The notes under the pieces are model-generated. The model worked only from the letters and a program-made list of their open reading frames with translations. It was not told where the DNA came from and did not search any database. The translations under genes and the position numbers were made by a program. From Tenebrio molitor (lineage: Eukaryota > Arthropoda > Insecta > Coleoptera > Tenebrionidae), in assembly GCF_963966145.1 (NCBI RefSeq), contig NC_091052.1:17918001-17982000 (forward strand): a stretch of 64,000 bases of DNA, in the 5' to 3' direction. Below, one piece after another: positions 10,252 to 22,084 of this stretch (positions are counted from its first letter, which is position 1; each line of letters opens with the position of its first letter).

Positions 10252-12003
10252 TTAGTAGTTCTTCAAGACTGCAAGTAACGAGTAAGCTCTTCGTAAAATC
10301 TGCAATTAATAGTTTAGATTAGGTTTTATTAAATAATTTCTATTACCGTGGTAAATGTTACTAGTGACAAATCGAGAATTTTTCCAGCGGTAACAGTTAT
10401 CGGTCTCTTAGATCGTTCCATCAAAAGTATTAAAGCGTTTCTAGATTTTAAGTCATATTCATACCAACGACCCATATAAATTGCATTTGTTAAAGTGTTA
10501 CTCTAAAACATAAGCGTGAAATACCCTGTATACATATGTATGCATATAATATGGTACGATCAACAATTACTTAGATAACTGTCACCATCAATCAAATTTT
10601 AACGCAAAAATGGTTTTCACTTCAAAATATAAAAGATTCATCTTACTTTCGTAATGGTGTTTTTAATAACGAAGAATGGACATACAGCGCTGTTGCCTGT
10701 TTGACTGAGTTTCAGCAAAAATTTTTAAAATGAAACAGGTATATGCAACCAAAAATACTTCCATGCATTCCAGAGTATTCGTAGACATAAGTCCAAAATC
10801 TCAAAACCTTCTTTGATCTAAATAATTGTTGATCGCACGGTATATAATCTTGAACTGACCTCCTCAAAAAGTGTGGTTCCGTAATAAGAATAAAGAAAAA
10901 TTTCTGCAAGCATTGTTATTAGAAACACTAACATGGCAAAAAATGTGTACGTGAACGGCTGTACCTTAAACGGGAACTTGTGAATTTACTTAAAGGTATT
11001 TTTGAAATTCAACCTACCATACTTAGCTGTAAACATGCATTGCAAATGACAAGGACGCTGGCCATAAATTGGGTAAACACGGCCGATGAGTAGGTTTTTT
11101 CATAGTGGACAATGTAACTAACAAATAATAATTAGTAGAACAGCATATTTAACACTATAAATTAACTTACTCTAAAATCGCATTATGATGTTTAATACAA
11201 AACTTAATTTTTTCATATAAAATGTTTGCTCTTAAAGATTCTTCATTTGTGTAATCGCAGTTTACGCTATTTTGACTGTTGTGAAAGATCTCTTCATCGA
11301 CATATTCTGCAAGATATTGGAGATTGTTTTTCAAAATCTTCAGTTGAGCAGTCGCCTGATACGCTAAACCTGCGATTAAAGGGTCGATTACACCACTCCC
11401 GATTGCCCCATTTCCAACACCTAACAACGAACTATATTTTGGTTTCACAATTCTTTTATACTTACTTGCCACTACATAACAATACGTAAAATAAAACGCT
11501 GTACTGTTTCTTGTTACATCATAAGGCAACCAAACTTCTACGGGCAGTCTAAATTTGCCCATACTTCGAAAAAATGGCGTTGTTGCCCAACTGGCTAGGG
11601 CTGCAGAAACCAAAATAACATTCAGCCAACAGTTTCGTACACATATCCTTGTGGATTCGTTAATGATATTTCCTTGCCGTTTCGTGTAGTTTCTAAAAAT
11701 TGGATTTTCCAACTTGTATAAGCTTTCCCTGATCTTGTCTGCATTTTTCCAGAATGGTACAAATTTTGCAATAAAGCATCCCACTTGACAAATTAAAAAT
11801 GCGTTGTCTGATACTTTGGTTAACGTAACGTTTTCTTCAGTTAACAGATAAACGACAGCCAATGTAGGGACTGGTACTGTGAGCAGACAATAAACTAAAT
11901 ATGCATAAATTTTATACAATTTGTTGTGATTGCGAGTGGGATAGAAACCAAGAACCCGCATTGTACTCAAGTGAACACTAAAAGATTTTTTAACTAGTCC
12001 CAT
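10252..12003 (-). CDS. Odorant receptor A (7tm_6 family)
   Basis: A seven-membrane-segment receptor of olfactory neurons, expected to act with the Orco co-receptor as an odour-gated cation channel (family knowledge). Six exons read 12003-11466, 11420-11171, 11117-11018, 10964-10860, 10502-10347 and 10299-10252; phases agree and give 398 residues ending in the stop at 10252. Visible family marks: N-terminal VLGFYP, VIDPLIAGLAYQATAQLK before the third exon, YSSAVFTQFMASVLVIC and the closing LVTFTTILRRAYSLLAVL of the last membrane segment. The first intron is only 45 bp, a multiple of three without a stop, so an open frame reads through it. Intron 4 (357 bp) carries a MITE. The protein is roughly half identical to B-D. 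The ligand cannot be inferred. Confidence 0.93.
10552..10840 (+). mobile_element. MITE in intron 4 of receptor A with transposase relic
   Basis: Ends CGATCAACAATTACTTAGAT and an inverse differing at few sites, flanked by TA (10550-10551, 10841-10842). Inside, the plus strand from about 10610 can be read with one shift as a start region followed by SYFRNGVFNNEEWTYSAV and LTEFQQKF. This matches the N-terminal region of the transposase at 53931-55063. It is therefore an internal-deletion derivative of that transposon group. Confidence 0.75.
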
Positions 12004-12081
12004 AATAGAAAATGTATTATTGTGTGTTCGCTGTTGACAATTGTTACTAACTGAAGCTACGAAGAAATGTGGTCTGTGATA

Positions 12082-12306
12082 CCTAATAAATAATAGAATA
12101 AGTCGGATGACTGCATAATAAATGAAAGATCTGAAAGAGTAACGATTTCAAATTATTGTTTGTAAAGGTTGTGGTTTGGAACATACTATTAGCAGTATAA
12201 TTGCTGTAAAACTAATAAATTTTACATGAAGGAAATTTACTTCGCTTTATGGTGTAACTGACACGAACTACGAACATTACTGGTAATTAATTAGATGTTT
12301 AACAAC
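12082..12306. promoter_or_regulatory. Conserved upstream module of receptor A
   Basis: Blocks in order on the plus strand: TAATAAATAAT, GCATAATAAATG, ACATACTATTAG, ATAAATTTTACAT with GAAATTTAC, and a block beginning AATTAATTAGAT. The same series occurs upstream of the five other receptor genes in this window. It ends about 80 bp from the start codon. Confidence 0.6.
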
Positions 12307-12591
12307 TAAGAAGAATAAATAATAACTTATATAATTAGATTAGGATTATTTAAATATTTTTTATAAAGTGAAAATAATCGAAGCAGGAGATACTTTTATT
12401 TGTTTCAACAGTAATATATCGTGTGATCAAGAAAATTTATAATGGAGCCGGCCTTGGAGATGAAGCCGCATGTTTGCACCTAATGAGATGTGTAATTGTG
12501 GGATCTAAAGTTAAAGTGATTTGAAAACTTTAATGTACTTAATTAATTTTAGTTGCCCAAAATTTGTTATATTCATTGTTTTAAACACATA

Positions 12592-13280
12592 CAGGGTGTC
12601 CCAAAAATGGCGTACCAACTACTTACTACCTTATCGAGGATGTTTAAAGGTACAGTCGATGGACAAATAAAACTGGGACAAAAATGACAATCACATAAGT
12701 CAAAATTTACAAATTTGCATCGTTTAATTACGGCTTTATCACAAATAGGTTATCTTTGGAATGACATATTGTATATACACTGACAAATATATTCACAATT
12801 CAATGGTCTGATTTACACAGATTAAATTTTAAGTGTCCCAGTTTTATTTGTCCACCGACCGTACATGAAAAAAATATGGAAAAAATGTTTCCGACAAAAA
12901 AATCAATAATTTTTATTATTATTATTAGCGGTAATACAATGTAAACAAAGATATATTCGTATATCATTACCTAGAAATGTTACCGTAGTGGATTTAAAAT
13001 AATTTTTTCGATTTCCAAAGTTTCTAAATTCTCTATTATGCAAGATTAGATATTGGTAGTGAGTGATCTTGTACTTTGTGATAATATGTACGATGAGAGG
13101 TAGCTGCCATGACAATTTCATACATATATTTCAAAATAATTGACCTGTTAAGTGCCACTTTCAAAGACCGCCAAATCAGCAAATAAGTCCAATAGAATTT
13201 TTTTAACATTTTTCTGACGTTTACGGTGATCTCTTCTACATCGTAGTGCACAGTTAGTGCGCCATTTTTGGGACACTCTG
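12592..13280. mobile_element. MITE with ends CAGGGTGTCCCAAAAATGGC, interrupted
   Basis: The ends CAGGGTGTCCCAAAAATGGC and the inverse of CAGAGTGTCCCAAAAATGGC are flanked by TA (12590-12591, 13281-13282). A shorter relative with the same end lies at 18934-19030. The element is interrupted at 12653-12861 by another MITE. Confidence 0.8.
12653..12861. mobile_element. MITE nested in the element at 12592-13280
   Basis: Ends GGACAAATAAAACTGGGACA and its inverse, beginning CAGTCGATGG on the left, with TA at 12651-12652 and 12862-12863. It inserted after the outer element. Confidence 0.82.
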
Positions 13281-14357
13281 TATGTAAACTGCTGCCTTGA
13301 CAATTCGTTTTTTGTAGTTAATTTAATTTAATTTTTTCGTTAGATAAATGACAGACATTTGGTTGTAATTTGCACAGTTTATGTGCAATATCATCAAACA
13401 ACTTCCTCTTCACGTTTACATTTGCTGGCAGTTGTTTACGCGATACATATTTTTACATTTTAATAAAATACACTTTTTTTTAAATCATTCATTTTTTAAA
13501 GTTATTACTTCCTTTTGTTTTTATTTTATTAATTAGACAGGTTTATTATAAGTGATTGTAGTCCAAGGAGGCCATGCCCATGTTATGAAATTTTCGCCGC
13601 TTTCATGTGAACTGTGAATTTTTGTCGCTATCACTGTCATTTTTTAGGTGAAAATTGCGGTGTGTACTCATTTATTCACATCATTTTGGCTTTTTAATTT
13701 GGAGTGTCAACCATAAATTTTATATTCAGATTTTAGGCCTACTTGGGCTACAGTCATTTATAATAACCGATATAATATTAATTAATTATTAATAATATTA
13801 TTATCGGTGCACTCGTAGTTCAGGTACAGACATTACAGTTGACTCGATTACGATTACAAATTTTCTTCTTTACACGATTAAAGCAGGCATTTAAGATATA
13901 ATATTGATCCTTTTTTTTTTGTTTAATAAATTATTATTAAATTTTGTAATCACATTGCATGATAAATAAATGAATATTTAATTTTGAAAAAGCGAGTTAA
14001 ATTAATGCAATTTTTTAGTAATAAATACATGCGTTTCTTAAGTGTTTTTAATTTTTTTAATTTTTCGTCTAGTGCAACAATAAAAATAAACGTTTCATGT
14101 AAGTGATTGTTTTATCTGTGTTACCGGCAAGGTGCGAAATTTGGCAATCCGCAAAATGCCTAGCCAATGTGCAGAATGCCCATATGCCCATATTGCAGAT
14201 TACCTAAAATTCGCAATTCATTCTGCATAAAACAAGAGTCAGTCTTTGAATTGCTTACCGATTTGGGAATTGAGTCTTATAAGTCTTATAAGTAGGAGTA
14301 TATTATTATCGTTAATACATGTACAGAATTTAAAATTATCAATAATAAAAACGAGTA
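13281..14357. other. AT-rich stretch without a gene
   Basis: Contains an AT-rich palindrome around 13762-13807 (ACCGATATAATATTAAT and its inverse). No supported reading frame. Confidence 0.4.
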
Positions 14358-14591
14358 CAATTGGTTGCAAAAAAAAAAACGGGAACTGTCAGAATAAAAT
14401 GGACACATTTTCACAATTTTTTCATAGCGTGAAACCTTCTTACGAGAAATAGGTCACAATTATTGTAAAAATTCAATGACATTTTGAAAAATTATTTTAT
14501 AGGTATTGTCAAGTAGACATTTAATTGGCAAATGGACAAAACCAAATTTACGTTAAGAAAAATCTATTTTTTCGTTTTTTGCAACCAACTG
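14358..14591. mobile_element. Short inverted-repeat element
   Basis: CAATTGGTTGCAAAAAA at the left end and the inverse of CAGTTGGTTGCAAAAAA at the right end, flanked by TA (14356-14357, 14592-14593). Confidence 0.72.
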
Positions 14592-14625
14592 TACCCAAAT
14601 AAAATCCTTGTTTCTAAACCAAATC

Positions 14626-14690
14626 TATAAATGATTGTCCAATCGCAGTAGACGTTGGTTATAATTTTATAATGACCCTGTATATCTAGG
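14626..14690. mobile_element. Fragment of the GGGTCATTATAAATGATTG family
   Basis: ATAAATGATTGTCCAATCGC at the left and ATAATGACCCTG at the right match the ends of the elements at 41681-41782 and 60795-61024. The outermost left bases are missing. Confidence 0.55.
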
Positions 14691-14934
14691 TGTCCACCTG
14701 AAATTTTAGAGTGAATTTATTTCTGGTGTTTGACTTAAATTTCAAATTTTAGGATGAGTCAGCATATAAGGGTAGGTCACATAGTGCAGTTATTGATGTC
14801 ATTTCATTACTCTTTCCACAGTCGCATCCAGCCACCCCTACTCCAAAAATTTTTAATGCATCTTTTTAGTATGTTTTTGTAACAAAGTGGTACGTTACAA
14901 CGAGTTTAACATTTAATTATATCGTCCGTCTGCA

Positions 14935-15064
14935 GAATAAAAGCACAAACAACGCAAAAAGTGAGGTTAGATTTAAACAGCTGATCCGTCATCTGTAATC
15001 CGTGGTGCGTTCACAATCGACTCTTAAACGCCAACCTTGAGAATAAATTTAAATGAACACCCGA
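14935..15064. mobile_element. Truncated copy of the MITE at 57512-57716
   Basis: Ends ATTTAAATGAACACCCGA and shares CACAAACAACGCAAAAAGTG and GTGGTGCGTTCACAATCGAC with the full copy, inverted. The opposite end is missing. Confidence 0.7.
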
Positions 15065-15507
15065 TGTATAATATAATTGTTAATTATAATTAACAAAATA
15101 GCAAAATATTTAAGACAATTTTAAAATAATTATATTATAAATGTCCCAACTTGAGTTTAAAATTTTGAAATTTTTTTGGCGGTAAATTAAGTCAAAATGA
15201 TTTTTCTAACCGACAAAAATATTCATTTTTTTTAAATTTTAATGTCAAATATTTCAAAAACTCTCTTTTGTAATCTAACACTTTATTCAGGCTTACTGAA
15301 AAAAATGTACTTTCTCATAATTCGTTATTAAAAATGTAGAACGTATATTCAACTTTTGAATTGAGGTTATAGCTGGATGTGGCTGAACACGGAGTAATCA
15401 CATGATAACTATATACCATTCACGATTATTTCAAATTCGGACTATCTATGAAAATCTGACATTTTAGTTGGCAGTATTGTGATTTGTCATGATAAATCTA
15501 TTTTAGG

Positions 15508-15879
15508 TTATAATTCAACGGAACACTGCTCCCAGGTTGTTACATTTTTTACATAATTGAACGCATTAGGAACAATGATCGTAAAATTGTAATTGAAATG
15601 AAACATACATATTTGTAGGACAGTTCTGGGTAAATTCTTATTAACTAAATTAATGACGGAATTGACAACAATGCGAATATTTAAAAACGAAACGTCATAT
15701 GACAGGACCTGACGCCAATCTAACAAAAAAATATCATGGCCTGCTGCGTGTTTAAAATAATCGTGAACGGCATATGCAGGATACCTATAAATGATTGTCT
15801 GGCCCAGCTTGCTATGAAAACTTGTCAAATTTTTAATGTGCCTCTTTGTATGTCGAATAAATTCGATACTGAAAGTCAC
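15508..15879 (-). pseudogene. Relic exon of a pancreatic-lipase-like gene
   Basis: The minus-strand frame resembles the central part of animal neutral lipases: a YxxHDYFKHAAGHDIFLLDW stretch, then about 12 residues later NIRIVVNSVINLVNKNL. This aligns with the family pattern of VDW followed by NTR-VG and an LxxL helix. A good acceptor (CTTTCAG) lies at about 15866-15872, just before the similarity begins. The HG oxyanion motif before it reads IYR, and the VG reads VV. No flanking exon with the catalytic serine was found. I read it as an orphan, decayed exon; similarity is judged by eye. Confidence 0.4.
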
Positions 15880-16014
15880 GTTTTCACGTTAAGTGTATAT
15901 GTTATGCTACCACTCAACTCAAAGTGCTAACATTAATATCTATATGTATTTAATATCAACACCAGAGAACCAGGGAATCCTCATCCCCTATCATACCGCC
16001 ACACAGTGTACCTA

Positions 16015-16288
16015 TTGGGAGATTCAAAATGATTGTGGCCAAGTATGGCAACTATGTACGAAAATTCATCTGGCAACTGTGTAGGTAGGGTAGAGTTGAT
16101 GTTTTTTTGACAGTTCATAGTCGCGCAATTTTGAAAACTGTCAAATCAATGTGTAATGATATCAAAAAAATCAAATGCACGCTTATGAAATGTCATACAA
16201 ATGACAACTCTACCTCATCCACACAGTTGCCACATAAATTTTCATACATAGTTGCCATACTTGGCCACAATCATTTTGAATCACCCAA
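16015..16288. mobile_element. MITE family 2, copy 2
   Basis: Inverse of 9199-9472, same length of 274 bp, TA on both sides (16013-16014, 16289-16290). Confidence 0.88.
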
Positions 16289-16538
16289 TATATTCAGGAA
16301 TTGAAATGACGCGCGAACAAACCGTCAATGTCAGAAGTGACCGTTAATAATGAATTAAAATTGGGCATCTGTTTCAAAAAAGGAGCATAATAATATTTTA
16401 TTCCAAAGTTTGATAGTCGTGGTAGAAACAAATTTTCTATAATGTGTTTATTTATTTTTGCGAGAAGTTTTACTGTTGTAAGTATACAATACATTTATTT
16501 CTCATTTTCTTTGAGTTGTTTTACTTGTAGATCACCAA

Positions 16539-17990
16539 CTAATAATTTTTGAGGACTGCGAGTAGTGAATATGCTCTCCTCAAAATCTGTAAGACATCGC
16601 TATATCACTGAATTATATTGTATTTAATACTGCTACCGTTGTAAATGTTACAAGCGACAGATCCAAAATTTTTCCAGCTGTAACAATTATTGGTCTTTTT
16701 GAACGTTCCATTAAAACTATTAAAGCTTTTTTCGACTTTAAATCGTAATCGTACCACCTTCCCATATAAATTGCAGATGTTAAACTGTTGCTCTAAAGTA
16801 CACATTCCATGAAAAACGATACCGACTGAATTTTTACATTACCTCTTCATATAAAGTGGCTCCAAAATAGCAATAAAGAAATATCTCCAGAAGCATGGTG
16901 AGAAGGAACGAGATCATGGCGAAAAATGTAAAAGTAAAAGGTTGAACCTAAATTTAGAAAAATTAATAAATTTCGTTAGTTCATACCATATTTTAAACTC
17001 TTACCAAACTTAGCTGTAAGCAAGAAACACAAATGACTAGAACGGCTGCCATAAATTGAGTAAATACTACAGATGAGTAAATTTTCTCGTAGTATTGTAT
17101 GAACCTGAAAATTATTATACATTTTATTATACCAACAAATTGTTTACTTGATGGTATTACTTGAAAATAGCAATATGATGGTTAACACATTTTACAATTT
17201 TATTGTAAATTATTTTGTTTATTACTTGTTCATGTTCAGATAAATCGATATTGTGCTGAAACATTGCATAACACTCCTCTTCCGCGTGTTCACTCAGATG
17301 CTCTAAATTATGTTTCAGCACTTTGAGTTGAGTGGTAGCATAGCAAGCTAGTCCTGACACGAGAGGATCAATCACTCCGTTTGAAACAGCACCATTTCCT
17401 ACTCCTGAAAAAAAATTTTTTTTTTAATATCCAGCAAAAACCTTATCGTACATACCGCAAAAAATAAAAATAAAAACCATAACGAAAGTTGGTGTATCTT
17501 CTCTACTATTGAAAGGCAACCAAATCTCAATTGGGAACTTGTGACCATTTTCGAAAAAAGGAGTTGCAGCCCAGGTAAGAAACGTAACCACACAGAATCC
17601 CAAAAATAGCCAAGTATTTCTCCTGCACGTTTTGACACACTTTTCGAGAATTTTCTCTTGTTCACTGTTGTAGTTGTTGAAAATTGGCCATTCCAACATG
17701 TAGATCGTTTTTCTGATTTCGTCTACATTGAATACGAACGGTATCAATTTGAAAATGAAGCAACCAACTTGAAATATTATGAATGAGCTGTCGCATACTT
17801 GGGCCAGATCAACATCTTTGTCAACCAGTAGATGGATTCCTGCTAGAGTTGGGACCGGAATGGTTAAACAAATGTATACTGCAAACGCGTATAGTTTGTA
17901 TATTTGTTTAAATCGACGAGAAGGGTAGAAGCCTAGTAATCTCATCACGAATAAGTTTAAAGTAAACATTTTCTTCACTGGGCTTTCCAT
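16539..17990 (-). CDS. Odorant receptor B (7tm_6 family)
   Basis: Six exons read 17990-17456, 17404-17161, 17104-17005, 16947-16843, 16792-16637 and 16586-16539. All introns are 50-57 bp with GT-AG ends, and the phases give 395 residues. Features seen: MRLLGFYPSRRFK at the N-terminus, FPIEIWLPFN before intron 1, GVIDPLVSGLACYATTQLK, FTQFMAAVLVICVSC, and the C-terminal TVTAGKILDLSLVTFTT followed by ILRRAYSLLAVLKNY. No stop or frameshift interrupts it. AATAAA on the coding strand lies about 40 bp past the stop (16494-16499). Its first exons are nearly the same as those of C, while its last exon and last intron differ from those of C and D. Expected role: odour-binding subunit with Orco; ligand unknown. 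Confidence 0.94.
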
Positions 17991-18109
17991 ATTACGTTAT
18001 AAGATCCTTGATTTGAAGACCGATTCGTTCAACCAGTTAGACTAAAGTGATCACTGAATGCCAGACTTTTGGCTACTGAGAGCACTCTTAAAAATGTTTT
18101 GTAATATTA

Positions 18110-18317
18110 AATACTCTTCTAATTTAGGAAGTTGTACATTATAAATGAATACCACGAAGAAAATAACAATTATCCTAAATTACCATTTAGTATAAATTGT
18201 TATGAGGGGTATACTATTCGTAATCATTCATAATAAATTTTACATTAAGTAAATTTACTTCAACCTAAATGTAACTGACACGAAATAATATTTGATTCAT
18301 GAGCTATTTGACAATTA
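18110..18317. promoter_or_regulatory. Conserved upstream module of receptor B
   Basis: Plus-strand order: CATTATAAATG, GAAGAAAATAA, GGGGTATACTATT (18207-18219), ATAAATTTTACATTAAG with AAATTTAC (18233-18258), and ATTTGACAATTA. This is the same order and orientation as at the other five receptors. The nearer block ends about 145 bp from the start codon. Confidence 0.65.
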
Positions 18318-18933
18318 AAAGAGCAACTGGAAACAATGCTTTTCTGAAGTATCACCACTCAAGAAAATACAAAGTAAAATTTGTCGTTTTTTGTGTGTCC
18401 ATAATATTTAGAAATGCAAACTGAACTTGACAAACTAATTAAAGAAATACGGAAAATTAAACGCCAAAATTTTCAACTAATTTGCAGCACCTAGCTGAAA
18501 TAAAATGTATATTTACTTAAATTTAATTAAGAATAATAAAACTGTAACAAATAATATGATTTAAAAGTATGGTTTTGTTTATAATTATAACTAATGTGAG
18601 TATTTAGAAATTAATTAATACTACATCACATTAACTTAACTTGAGTAGTTTAAAAATGCAATAGTTTTACAACGACTCAATTGCAAGTGTTATTTAGATC
18701 GTTTCATCAAAAACTTGTTTGTTATTAAAGATATCAAGTTTAACTTTTTTTTTCTAGATGATAGCTACGCTTCTACTGCACATTCGGAAAATATTGTGGT
18801 ATATATACAGTGTGTCTCAATATTAAAAAAACACTAAAGTTATATTTTTTTAAACGGAACCTACCCAGTTAGATTTTATTTTTGAATTCTATTCTAAATT
18901 ATTAATCAAATTTATACAGGTCGTTTTTACATA
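18318..18933. other. Gene-free flank of receptor B
   Basis: Up to about 18660 this is similar to the flank of receptor C (34188-34500). From 18811 it holds what looks like one end of a transposon (ACAGTGTGTCTCAATATT) with no partner end found. Confidence 0.4.
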
Positions 18934-19030
18934 CAGGGTGTCCCAAAAATGGCGTACTAACGGTGCACTACGGTGTAGAAGAGATTACCGTAAACGTCAG
19001 AAAAATGTTAAAAAAACTCTGGGACACCTG
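18934..19030. mobile_element. Short relative of the element at 12592-13280
   Basis: Starts CAGGGTGTCCCAAAAATGGC after TA and shares the inner GGTGTAGAAGAGATTACCGT block, then ends GGGACACCTG. It is a 97-bp internal-deletion form; the right TA is not preserved. Confidence 0.6.
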
Positions 19031-20732
19031 TTTGATCAAGAGTGAATATTTATGTTTGGGAATATGAGATAATTTATGCATTTCCAGCAATATCGAAGGT
19101 TAGTCGGGAGGAACGGCCGAGTGTATTTAGGTACACGTGAAAATAATGTAAAAAAAAACTAATACGTTCTTATCCGATTTTCTTTTATTTTCAAGTTTCT
19201 AAGATGAGAATGATCTTTTCGGCCTCCCAATCTGGGAAATATAGCGTTACCTTACACTTTAGGGCAAGGGAGGTGCGATTTCCCGTACAATGTCAAAAAT
19301 TTCTAGTGGAATGTGGGAAAAATCTAGTGGAGTACGGGAAAAATGTGCGGACACCGTTGATTTATTCTTTTCACAGTTACTTTAAAATTAAAGTGTCCAT
19401 ACGTTACTTTAATTTAGTGTAAAAAAACACATTTCCCTGTATAATTTTTCCGATAAATGTGTTTGTTTAATTTATATCGATCGAAAAAGAAAATAATCGT
19501 AACAGGAAAAATACAACCTATTGGGTTGGCAGCTGTATATGTCAAAAAGTTTGACAATTGTCAGGTATTTCATAAATATCTGCAAAATTGCACAATAAAA
19601 CTAAACCACAGAAGTTGATATATGGGTTTTGTGTACCTACTTTATCCAGTACTAGCTGTTAGTGCTAAAGTGCAACTGGAAAATAAAAACATTCTAACCC
19701 CAAAATCTTGTACCTATTCACTTGAAGAAAGATGATTCGTTTTCACCAGGAAGTAGTGGTTAAGTACAAGACATTTTAATAATTTGCAAAATTAACATAA
19801 TTTATTTTGTAAAATTACAGTTGTAAACATTATTGTTACAATTCTCCACTTTAGAGAACAATGCAGAAACAATTTGGTAACTGTCAGCTTTATTACTTCT
19901 GGGTTGAATGTCAGTATGTTGTACTGGTGCTTCTCTTACGATACTGATGATGGAATTCTCAATGTTGGATGGTTACATTGGAAGCAACTGCTAAAAATTC
20001 AAGTAGATTAAAGCAATGTATCGAAGTGTGTGTGTGTATCAGTCATCACGAATCATTTTAGGAACTTCAATCTTGTGTCCATAGGGCAATCAAGGTTCAA
20101 ATATTTGTCAATTTTATTTGAAATTGTTTTAATTGTATTAATACCAATTTAACCTGACTTCCATATATTTCTTCACAGTTTCAACCCAGTTTGGATTGGT
20201 AATGGCAAACGATCTACAAATATTGGTTTTTGTGTCAGTTATCAATATAATATCTTCTCTTGACATTTTCCATTTTCAGAGTATATAACTCCTTTCGGAG
20301 ACAGGCACCACAAACACCTATTAATAAAACTGTTTATTAAAAATTTGTGAATTAAAGAATAGTTATTACATACTTTCCTGAGAAAAAATTGTCCTATGTA
20401 ACGTTGTTTCGATTTTTGTGGTAATAATTCAGAATTTAGTCCTGCCACTAGTTGTACTGCCTCTGGTGTCACATTTAACTCACTCTATATTATATACTAG
20501 ACATTTTTTTCACTCGATCAATACACCAAAATCAAATTTTGAAGCACGACCATGAAAATTTAGCCGGCAAATAATTTGTTAGGAAAAAAACAAATGAGCG
20601 GTCACGGTCGTCAAGGAATTGATTCCACAGCATTCGATTCTTTATTGACGATGTCAAATTCTACAATAAAATTAGTCTTGATTTTTAAAAGATTTAACAT
20701 TTTGGTCAGCCGAAAAGTCTAATACAAATGTC
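19031..20732. other. Stretch without a supported gene
   Basis: A minus-strand piece at 20470-20400 reads ELLPQKSKQRYIG, which recalls the N-terminal region of Crypton-related recombinases. It is too short to call. Nothing else is recognised. Confidence 0.3.
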
Positions 20733-20830
20733 GTACGGGACGTATTTTCCGGCCCTCCAACTAATCAGGCACTCGGCTGCGCCATCGTGCCCGAAACCAG
20801 TTGTCGTGCCGGAAAATTCACATCCCGTAC
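20733..20830. repeat. Hairpin with GCA tip
   Basis: Arms GTACGGGACGTATTTTCCGG and CCGGAAAATTCACATCCCGT are inverse with few mismatches. The tip at 20769-20790 on the minus strand gives C-GCA-G. A G-A/A-G pair of mismatches sits between C-G pairs, with a bulged T on one side. Confidence 0.62.
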
Positions 20831-20984
20831 TCTAATGTAAATAACTATTCCACATCGCAAGACGTTATTGGTGTATACTTCAAACTAGTTACAACAGAAA
20901 GACTCATACAAACATGTTCATTAACACTGCCATTCAAATTTTCTCTTTTCTCTTAATGTCTTCTAAAACATTACTACAAATGAG

Positions 20985-21480
20985 AAAATTCAAAGCAGGG
21001 CTACTAAACGTGTCGCTGGAGTTAGATCGATTCCATACGCAACTAGACTGCAAATGTTAAACTTGCCAACTCTCCAACACCGCAGAAGACTGGGTGATCT
21101 CATATGGACCTATAAAATATTGACCAACAATGAATCTGACGAATTACTTAATTTATTTGAATTCAACACAAACATCCATCTGCGCGGCCATCGACTTAAA
21201 CTGAAAATTCAAAATTTTAAGACAAGTGTCAGAAGCCATTTTCTTCCGAATGGGGTTTTTAGCGACTGGAATGGCCTGAGTGATGAAATTGTAAACACAT
21301 CCAACCCCAACATCTTCAAAAACAAACTTGATGCACATTTGCGATGACGAAGCAGATGCAATCAATTTAAATTGAAATTACGGAAAAAAATCTTTTCCTT
21401 TTCCGTTTTGATCTGGGAATTAAATAGACTTCGGTCTCAGCTTCTATTTTGCGTAATAATAATACATAATAATAAATATC
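20985..21480 (+). pseudogene. LINE 3' end: reverse transcriptase C-terminus
   Basis: The frame runs from about 20985 through KRVAGVRSIPYATRLQML, then LPTLQHRRRLGDLIWTYKIL, RGHRLKL and FSDWNGLSDEIV to a stop at 21345-21347. This is the classic ending of CR1/Jockey-like non-LTR reverse transcriptases (RRRRGDLI, RGH, WN.L). A short 3' tail follows and ends at about 21480 in AATAATAAT repeats, as such elements do. The 5' part is missing: an ordinary 5'-truncated copy. The surviving frame has no stop. Confidence 0.85.
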
Positions 21481-22084
21481 GCCAACATATTTCTTGCTAA
21501 GAGTTGAACTAGGTAAGTACTGTAATTTTCGTATGTTCGACGTTGCAGTACGTTTTCAGAAATTTTTGAATATCGGATGGTCTAGTTTATGTAAGGGTAT
21601 ATTATAATTATAAACCAAATAAAAGATTACATAAATCTTTCGAAAAAGTTTCTTGTATGTACACTCGAAATACTTTGAAAACTTTCCTCTAGAAGTTGCT
21701 GCCGACGTTTATTAGTGGGTGCAGAAAGTTTGCTTTGGTGAAGTGAAGTTTTTAAATGTTGCATCACTTGAAATTTCTTCTGGCAGGAAATCTGGATAAC
21801 AAAATGTATTTTTGCTTTAAAACAAGAAAACCGCATTGGTGTACATTTTATAAAATATGATATACAAGGTGTATTTTAAAAATGTGCCGAAATTTTACCT
21901 ACGAGGTTGTGGGACAACGTAGAAGACTAAAAGCAGTTAAAAAAAAATTGTACATCAAAAATTAAATGTAAATTTATTTTTTGACATAGAATTTTTAAAA
22001 TATTTTTTCCGAGTTCTACATGAAACCAGTAGCTCGCGATTAAAGTTTGGCAGGATATTTACCTATAACCCTGCATATTCATGA

